From Clostridiales bacterium UBA1246 (GTDB lineage Bacteria; Bacillota; Clostridia; Oscillospirales; Oscillospiraceae), in NCBI GenBank assembly GCA_002308315.1, contig DBWE01000184.1, positions 1,833 to 12,487 of the forward strand: DNA of 10,655 nt, written 5' to 3'. The notes under the pieces are model-generated. The model saw nothing but the letters and a program-made list of their open reading frames with translations. It ran no database searches and was not told the DNA's origin. This document shows, one piece after another, positions 7,532 to 10,655 of the stretch. The translations under genes were made by a program, and so were the position numbers. How positions within the stretch are numbered: the stretch's first letter is position 1; each line of letters opens with the position of its first letter.

Positions 7532-8686
7532 TTAGACACCGTTTCCGAGAATTTCGGTAAGATGATTTGCAATTGTTTTCTTGCGTGCGATATCCAGGTG
7601 ACCGTAAATATTCGCCGTCATCTTTATATCGCTGTGCCCCATCCATTCTTGAACATCTTTTAAAGTAAAGCCCTCATTCAGAAGCAGACTTGCGCAGCTA
7701 TGGCGCAGCTCATGAAAACGAATATGCGGAAGATCATTCTTCGCAAGAAGCTTTTGAAAATGCTTTGAAACGTAGTCGGGCGAAAAACTATGACCGTCAG
7801 GCCATTTGAAAACATAATCTGATTGAATGTACGCTTTCCCGAATAACTGCTTGTTTGCTTCCTCTGCTTCTTTTGCATTCTCAAAAATTGAGATGGCCTC
7901 GGGAACAAGAGGGAAAGAGCGATAGCTGCTCGCGTTCTTGGTCTTGTCCTTTTCAACGATTTTTGACACCTTCGCAACAGTATGCTTGATTGTCAATCTG
8001 CTCTGCTGAAAATCAATGCTGTCCCATTTAAGGCCGAGCAATTCACTTCTGCGGAGTCCATAGATAGAGGCGATTTTGATAAGCGGAAAAAGAACATCGT
8101 TTTTTGCGGCGTTAAAGAGTATTTGAAGCTGATCGGCGGTATAGAAATGCGCAGAAGTCTTTACGGTTTGCGGAAGCTCCACAAATTGACAGGGATTTGA
8201 GGGAATGAGTTTGTTCTTTACAGCTTCCGAAAGCGTTTGATTGATGATGTTTTTATGCAGGCGCAAACTGCGCGACGACAAACCGCCTTTGCCGTCAGTG
8301 CGACCTTCACGGGCCTTATGATCAAAGTATTTCTGCAAAATAACTCTGTCAATATCCTTCAGCTTTGTTTTGGCACTGTCGAAGTAGGGCAGGATATGAA
8401 CACGTGCAAGGCCCTCATAACCCTGGAAAGTAACGTCATCAACACGGCGTCGGACCTGCTCCAACCAAACGCGGATATAGTTGCCGAAAAGAATATCACT
8501 GTTGCAAAGACAGTCTTTTGCCTCATACTCTGTCAATGCCTGACGGAGCATTTTCTCGGCCTTTCTCTTATTGCCTTTTACGGGCAAATTTGTGCCGATC
8601 CATTTTTGACAGCGTTTGTCCCCATGATTATGAATATTCAGAACGATGTAGTATTTTCCGTTTTTAACTTGCAGACTGCCAGACAT
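7532..8686 (-). CDS. int: Tyrosine recombinase (integrase)
   Basis: The 384-residue enzyme catalyses site-specific insertion and excision of the element at tRNA-Ala. All catalytic residues are visible: Arg212 in YGLRRSELLGLKW, Lys near 250 in the KDKTKN beta-hairpin, His325 and Arg328 in FHELRHSCASLL, His351 in EWMGHSDIKM, and nucleophile Tyr361 in ANIYGHLD. Residues 1-35 (KNGKYYIVLNIHNHGDK, KWIGTNL) form a small beta-sheet arm-binding domain, and about 64-165 is the SAM-like core-binding domain. Length and layout match the Tn916/phage integrase group of Firmicutes. ATG 8686 is preceded by AAAGGAG (8693-8699) with a six-base spacer. The gene follows xis by 37 bases, suggesting cotranscription, and its stop is about 120 bp inside attL, the usual position next to the attachment site. 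It appears intact. Confidence 0.96.
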   Translation of the reverse strand: MSGSLQVKNGKYYIVLNIHNHGDKRCQKWIGTNLPVKGNKRKAEKMLRQALTEYEAKDCLCNSDILFGNYIRVWLEQVRRRVDDVTFQGYEGLARVHILPYFDSAKTKLKDIDRVILQKYFDHKAREGRTDGKGGLSSRSLRLHKNIINQTLSEAVKNKLIPSNPCQFVELPQTVKTSAHFYTADQLQILFNAAKNDVLFPLIKIASIYGLRRSELLGLKWDSIDFQQSRLTIKHTVAKVSKIVEKDKTKNASSYRSFPLVPEAISIFENAKEAEEANKQLFGKAYIQSDYVFKWPDGHSFSPDYVSKHFQKLLAKNDLPHIRFHELRHSCASLLLNEGFTLKDVQEWMGHSDIKMTANIYGHLDIARKKTIANHLTEILGNGV

Positions 8687-8723
8687 ATTTAACTCCTTTC
8701 CATGCTGTCAGATTAGTCTGCTG

Positions 8724-8918
8724 TTATGTGTTGTAGATTTGATACTGCGCAGATTTTACATAACTAATGAGCGCAAACTTTGGAATAATGATTTTCCTGC
8801 CGATACGACGGGAAGCAATTTTATTATCATTAACAAGTTTGTAAACACTCTTGTCACAAATATGCAAAGCATTTGCCACTTGTTTAACACTCATAATATC
8901 GGGATAATCGCGGAACAT
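8724..8918 (-). CDS. xis: Excisionase / MerR-type helix-turn-helix protein
   Basis: ATG 8918 is chosen because AAGGAGG (8924-8930) sits five bases upstream; this gives 64 residues. A longer frame to 8969 would run into the end of rep and lacks such a site. MSVKQVANALHICDKSVYKL followed by a wing (KIASRRIGRKIIIPKFAL) is the HTH_17 excisionase fold, with LHICDKSVYKLV as the helix-turn-helix. Such proteins bend attachment DNA and push a tyrosine integrase toward excision. Its ribosome binding site overlaps the rep stop codon (TAA, 8929-8931), so translation is likely coupled to Rep. That would link excision to replication, which suits a plasmid that leaves the chromosome to replicate. A regulatory DNA-binding role is also possible. 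Confidence 0.88.
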   Translation of the reverse strand: MFRDYPDIMSVKQVANALHICDKSVYKLVNDNKIASRRIGRKIIIPKFALISYVKSAQYQIYNT

Positions 8919-8928
8919 GAAAACCTCC

Positions 8929-9918
8929 TTAGAAAGGAAGAGCGGAATCTTCATCGGAAAGCATTTCAAACTGATTATTTATTCTCCGTTTGAAAGCATC
9001 AAAAGTTACAGGCTCACTTGATTGAATATTAGGGTATTGATCACTTAGCGGGATGTTGGAGATTATATAAACCTTCGTATAGCAGGCTGTCTTGTCGGCG
9101 TATCGGCAAGGCAGAGAAATCGGATAACCGTCCAAATAGTTCAGCATTTCGGTAATCGGAAGGCTGCTGCGAAACTCATCGAAAAGAATAACATCTTCTC
9201 CGGCATATCCGTCGAAAGGATGAGCATAATTTGTAACCCGGTAAACATTATCGTATCCGTGCTTGTCCATTACGGAACGAGTTTTTCCGACACCGGGCAT
9301 GCCAAATAAATATGTAACGTCCAAATCACGCCATTGAGAAGAATATTTTTCTTTCAGCAGAGTTTGACGTGTTTGATCAATTTGCGTCAGCTTTGTAAAG
9401 GCATAGGGTATTGAACGAACGATTTCGGCGTTTGAGGATCCGTTTTCGATCATTTTGAAAACAGTTTCTGATACGGTTTCGTGTTTTGAGCGTTCAGGAG
9501 GGGGATCGCCGCTTTCCTCGAAAGTTTCAGAAAGATTTGTTTCATGTTTCTTGTCGTCTGCCCATTTGCCCTCTTTGCGGATATAGTCTCTGTTATCTTT
9601 GAAGCTACCGTTGGCAAACTCTATGTGAGAGCCATAAAAATGCGTCTGAACATTACCGAAATCAACGGCGTTTTTCGAATAAAAAAAGAGATGCGTATGC
9701 GTCGTACCCTGTTCGCCGATTTCATCACACATGCACCAATATGATATTACTTTCCATGATGACAGGATTTCTTTGATATGGGCATGCGTAAAACCGTGAT
9801 CAATCGGATTATTGAATGTCAGTTGGTATTTGCGCGATTTCTGCGTAAGCGAACTCCTTTCAAAACACAAAACACATGGTTTGCAAAAGGGTAATACTGA
9901 CCTTTTGCAAACACGCAT
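8929..9918 (-). CDS. rep: CRESS-type replication initiator (HUH endonuclease + SF3 helicase)
   Basis: Residue numbers assume ATG 9918 (329 residues). The endonuclease half has rolling-circle motif I YQLTFNNP (31-38), motif II THTHLFF with the metal-binding H74-T-H76, and motif III DYIRK with nicking Tyr112 and Lys115. The helicase half has Walker A GMPGVGKT (206-213), Walker B VILFDEF (243-249), motif C VYIISN (283-288), and an arginine-finger-like FKRRI (309-313). This order is that of circovirus- and geminivirus-like Reps rather than ordinary bacterial RepB-type initiators, which lack the helicase. Rep should nick the origin at 9879-9912, join ends and unwind. The start is uncertain: ATG 9918 has a poor ribosome binding site and its codons run through the origin stem-loop. 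A perfect AAAGGAG (9854-9860) instead stands seven bases before an ACG codon at 9846, which would give 305 residues beginning just before motif I. All motifs look intact. Confidence 0.93.
   Translation of the reverse strand: MRVCKRSVLPFCKPCVLCFERSSLTQKSRKYQLTFNNPIDHGFTHAHIKEILSSWKVISYWCMCDEIGEQGTTHTHLFFYSKNAVDFGNVQTHFYGSHIEFANGSFKDNRDYIRKEGKWADDKKHETNLSETFEESGDPPPERSKHETVSETVFKMIENGSSNAEIVRSIPYAFTKLTQIDQTRQTLLKEKYSSQWRDLDVTYLFGMPGVGKTRSVMDKHGYDNVYRVTNYAHPFDGYAGEDVILFDEFRSSLPITEMLNYLDGYPISLPCRYADKTACYTKVYIISNIPLSDQYPNIQSSEPVTFDAFKRRINNQFEMLSDEDSALPF
9854..9860 (-). promoter_or_regulatory. Strong ribosome binding site before an ACG codon of rep
   Basis: On the minus strand AAAGGAG lies seven bases before ACG (9846-9844), with no ATG, GTG or TTG in frame at a suitable distance downstream. 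A five-codon reading frame (ATG 9877 to TGA 9860) ends exactly at the first base of this site, which could allow reinitiation. The site suggests that Rep translation really begins here. Confidence 0.55.
9879..9912 (-). other. Candidate rolling-circle origin: stem-loop with NANTATTAC
   Basis: GTTTGCAAAAGG (9879-9890) and CCTTTTGCAAAC (9901-9912) are perfect 12-bp inverted arms around a 10-base loop (9891-9900). On the minus strand, the rep-sense strand, the loop reads TCAGTATTAC. It contains CAGTATTAC, which fits the NANTATTAC nonanucleotide nicked by CRESS-DNA virus Reps. By analogy the nick falls after the seventh base, between plus-strand positions 9893 and 9892. The stem-loop lies within the first codons of the longer rep frame, or in its leader if the ACG start is used. 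Confidence 0.85.
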
Positions 9919-9947
9919 GAACCTGGCTGCAACTTGCCGCGCGAAAC

Positions 9948-9976
9948 GGACATTGTACCACGCAAGAACAACGTCC
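9948..9976 (-). promoter_or_regulatory. Putative rep promoter (extended -10) inside an inverted repeat
   Basis: On the minus strand TGGTACAAT (9960-9952) is an extended -10 element; no good -35 is present. It overlaps an inverted repeat, GGACGTTGT (9976-9968) and ACAATGTCC (9956-9948), nine pairs with one G-T, around 11 bases. GCGCGG occurs on the minus strand at 9980-9975 and again at 9942-9937, on either side. A start near 9945 would precede the rep reading frame. The repeats may be binding sites for Rep or the ribbon-helix-helix protein; this is inference. Confidence 0.45.
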
Positions 9977-9999
9977 GCGCTTGGCCAGCTGACAGGTCA

Positions 10000-10028
10000 C
10001 TTCAAGCCTTCCGTGAGACGGCCTGAAG
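10000..10028 (-). terminator. Hairpin downstream of the regulator gene
   Basis: CTTCAAGCC (10000-10008) pairs with GGCCTGAAG (10020-10028) with one mismatch, and CCGT/ACGG offers an alternative inner pairing. It lies just beyond the stop of the ribbon-helix-helix gene and has no T-run. It could attenuate read-through into rep, or serve as a lagging-strand (single-strand) origin. Only the fold is certain. Confidence 0.4.
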
Positions 10029-10036
10029 CGCCCTCG

Positions 10037-10300
10037 TCAGCCTTTATGAAAAAGATCGAGCTGCGCATCCTTCAGCGCTGAAAAGCCTTCAAATGACATC
10101 TGTGACAGGGCCTCAACGGAGTTCTTCGAAATGTAGTTGAATACAAGCTCGGTTCTGTCAAGGCCATTCAACTGCTGAACAATAAGCTGCAGACAGGCTG
10201 TAGCGTCATTTGACAGGCCATATTTGGCCTTATACGCTTGTAAGCGTTCGTAAACCTCATCGGGAATAGTAAGATTGACACGTTTTTTAGTCGATGGCAT
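10037..10300 (-). CDS. Ribbon-helix-helix (CopG/Arc-like) regulator
   Basis: ATG 10300 is preferred because AAAGGAG (10309-10315) lies eight bases upstream; the longer frame from 10345 crosses the promoter -10 box and lacks a site. The 87-residue product begins MPSTKKRVNLTIPDEVYERL: a basic tail, then the RVNLTIP strand and a helix, the form of ribbon-helix-helix DNA-binding domains. Residues about 29-48 (LSNDATACLQLIVQQLNGLD) form the second helix region. The C-terminal 40 residues are not recognised. Small proteins of this fold directly upstream of rep act as copy-number repressors in rolling-circle plasmids such as pMV158 (CopG). By analogy this protein may bind the palindrome beside its own promoter and limit rep expression. 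It is the first gene of the minus-strand set. Confidence 0.75.
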   Translation of the reverse strand: MPSTKKRVNLTIPDEVYERLQAYKAKYGLSNDATACLQLIVQQLNGLDRTELVFNYISKNSVEALSQMSFEGFSALKDAQLDLFHKG

Positions 10301-10330
10301 AACGGAAGCTCCTTTCAGGAAGATATCCTG

Positions 10331-10359
10331 ATTATACGCGCTCACGCTTCAAGAGTCAA
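10331..10359 (-). promoter_or_regulatory. Strong sigma-A-type promoter of the element
   Basis: On the minus strand TTGACT (10359-10354) and TATAAT (10336-10331) are separated by exactly 17 bases. The promoter reads into the ribbon-helix-helix gene and probably on through rep, xis and int. Confidence 0.88.
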
Positions 10360-10380
10360 GGAGTACTTTGGAGTAACTCC
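10360..10380. promoter_or_regulatory. Palindromic operator candidate beside the -35 box
   Basis: GGAGTAACTCC (10370-10380) is a perfect palindrome around one central base. A second GGAGTAC (10360-10366) stands ten bases earlier and abuts the -35 box. Two half-sites one helical turn apart fit a ribbon-helix-helix repressor binding side by side. The regulator encoded just downstream is the natural candidate. Confidence 0.5.
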
Positions 10381-10407
10381 AATTGAAAAAGTGCATATCA
10401 GTAAAAC

Positions 10408-10434
10408 GGCTGCTGCAAGTAGAATGCAGCAGCC
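10408..10434. other. Perfect 10-bp hairpin near the right end
   Basis: GGCTGCTGCA (10408-10417) pairs with TGCAGCAGCC (10425-10434) around seven bases. On the minus strand it is followed by GTTTTA, a weak T-run, so it could insulate the element promoter from transcription entering across attR. The stretch 10301-10655 contains no credible gene; it holds this hairpin, the promoter, repeats and attachment DNA. Confidence 0.5.
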
Positions 10435-10460
10435 TGATAACACATAACAACAGACCATCA

Positions 10461-10478
10461 TCTAACACTTTTCTAACA
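10461..10478 (+). repeat. 18-bp repeat, right copy (candidate Int arm site)
   Basis: This copy is identical to 7501-7518, in direct orientation, and lies about 150 bp inside the right attachment repeat. In the circular form the two copies would flank the attachment core as its two arms. Confidence 0.65.
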
Positions 10479-10506
10479 CAATAATCTTTTTTTGAATTTG
10501 CCGCTA

Positions 10507-10547
10507 TTGCAGCACCGTGGTCGCGTTTTGGCGACACCGTGCTGCAA
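10507..10547. other. Long imperfect hairpin in the right-end noncoding region
   Basis: TTGCAGCAC (10507-10515) pairs with GTGCTGCAA (10539-10547). Further pairing of GTG and TCGC with GCGA and CAC continues the stem past a C-C mismatch and a one-base bulge, leaving a short T-rich loop. No T-run follows on either strand, so it is not an obvious terminator. A single-strand origin or protein-binding site is possible. Confidence 0.45.
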
Positions 10548-10556
10548 AGCCCGAAA

Positions 10557-10574
10557 AATCAAGGATAATCAAGG
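10557..10574 (+). repeat. Tandem AATCAAGG pair, candidate Xis site
   Basis: AATCAAGG occurs at 10557-10564 and 10567-10574, a 10-bp period that places both on one DNA face. The pair lies between the right arm-type repeat and the attachment core, where excisionase sites are often found. The assignment is inferred from position only. Confidence 0.4.
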
Positions 10575-10630
10575 CATTCAGTTCCATCAGAGTATATCAA
10601 ATTCTCGTTAATTACGTATTGCACCCTATT

Positions 10631-10655
10631 ATGGCATTCAAGAGGTCAGCGGTTC
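10631..10655 (+). repeat. Right attachment repeat (attR), cut by the window end
   Basis: These 25 bases equal tRNA-Ala bases 32-56 (7385-7409). The match starts in the anticodon loop and runs to the last base given, so it may be longer. Upstream sequence does not form a tRNA 5' half, so this is the displaced 3' fragment of the target gene. Confidence 0.92.

Noticed and set aside
8237..8692. Plus-strand frame of 151 codons opposite the integrase
   Set aside because: The minus-strand integrase has all catalytic residues and a strong ribosome binding site; the plus frame shows none of these.
10349..10537. Minus-strand 62-codon frame at the right end
   Set aside because: It spans two hairpins, an arm-type repeat and the promoter -35 region, and has no ribosome binding site or domain.
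10573..10580. GGCATTCA, matching part of the attachment core, as a second core site
   Set aside because: Only eight bases match and there is no inverted partner; it overlaps the tandem octamer and may be chance.

Overview
The window has two parts of different character. Positions 1-7316 look like host chromosome of a GC-rich, Gram-positive anaerobe, probably a Clostridia/Oscillospirales-type gut bacterium. This is inferred from GC-rich codon use, AAAGGAG ribosome binding sites, Clostridia-style lipoproteins and a Firmicutes-type tRNA-Ala gene with encoded CCA; no taxonomic search was possible. From the tRNA onward the DNA becomes clearly AT-richer and all genes switch to the minus strand.

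Chromosomal part, all plus strand. A truncated membrane-fusion (HlyD/MacA-like) adaptor with a very long coiled coil (1-1734) overlaps by one base a small MacB-like periplasmic-core membrane protein (1734-2723). A large lipoprotein follows 14 bases later: a probable beta-propeller fused to a family-1 extracellular solute-binding domain, carrying odd Met/Gly-rich loops (2738-5203). These three probably form one cell-envelope export or sensing operon, which ends at two hairpins (5205-5290). A serine beta-lactamase-family hydrolase (5354-6436) overlaps a 10-helix EamA/DMT exporter (6426-7316). The -35 box of the next promoter overlaps the exporter's stop codon and drives tRNA-Ala(GGC) at 7354-7429.

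Integrated element, 7385 to the window end. At least 25 bases of the tRNA, starting in the anticodon loop, are repeated exactly at 10631-10655, the last base of the window. The repeats bound a 3,246-bp unit that would form a very small circle. Its four genes read on the minus strand: a ribbon-helix-helix regulator, a CRESS-DNA-virus-like Rep (HUH endonuclease plus superfamily 3 helicase), an excisionase and a tyrosine integrase. Immediately upstream of the Rep domain is a perfect 12-bp inverted repeat whose 10-base loop, read on the minus strand, contains CAGTATTAC. This fits the NANTATTAC nonanucleotide of eukaryotic CRESS-DNA virus origins. No capsid, relaxase or mobilisation gene is present.

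How the element should work (inference): the regulator autoregulates and sets the level of Rep; Rep nicks the loop and drives rolling-circle replication; Int and Xis move the circle in and out of tRNA-Ala. The element supplies a replacement tRNA 3' half and terminator, so the tRNA stays functional. Matching 18-bp repeats near both ends look like integrase arm sites, and a tandem 8-mer with a 10-bp period looks like an excisionase site. Together they form a compact integrative replicon linking bacterial plasmids to CRESS-DNA virus replication modules.
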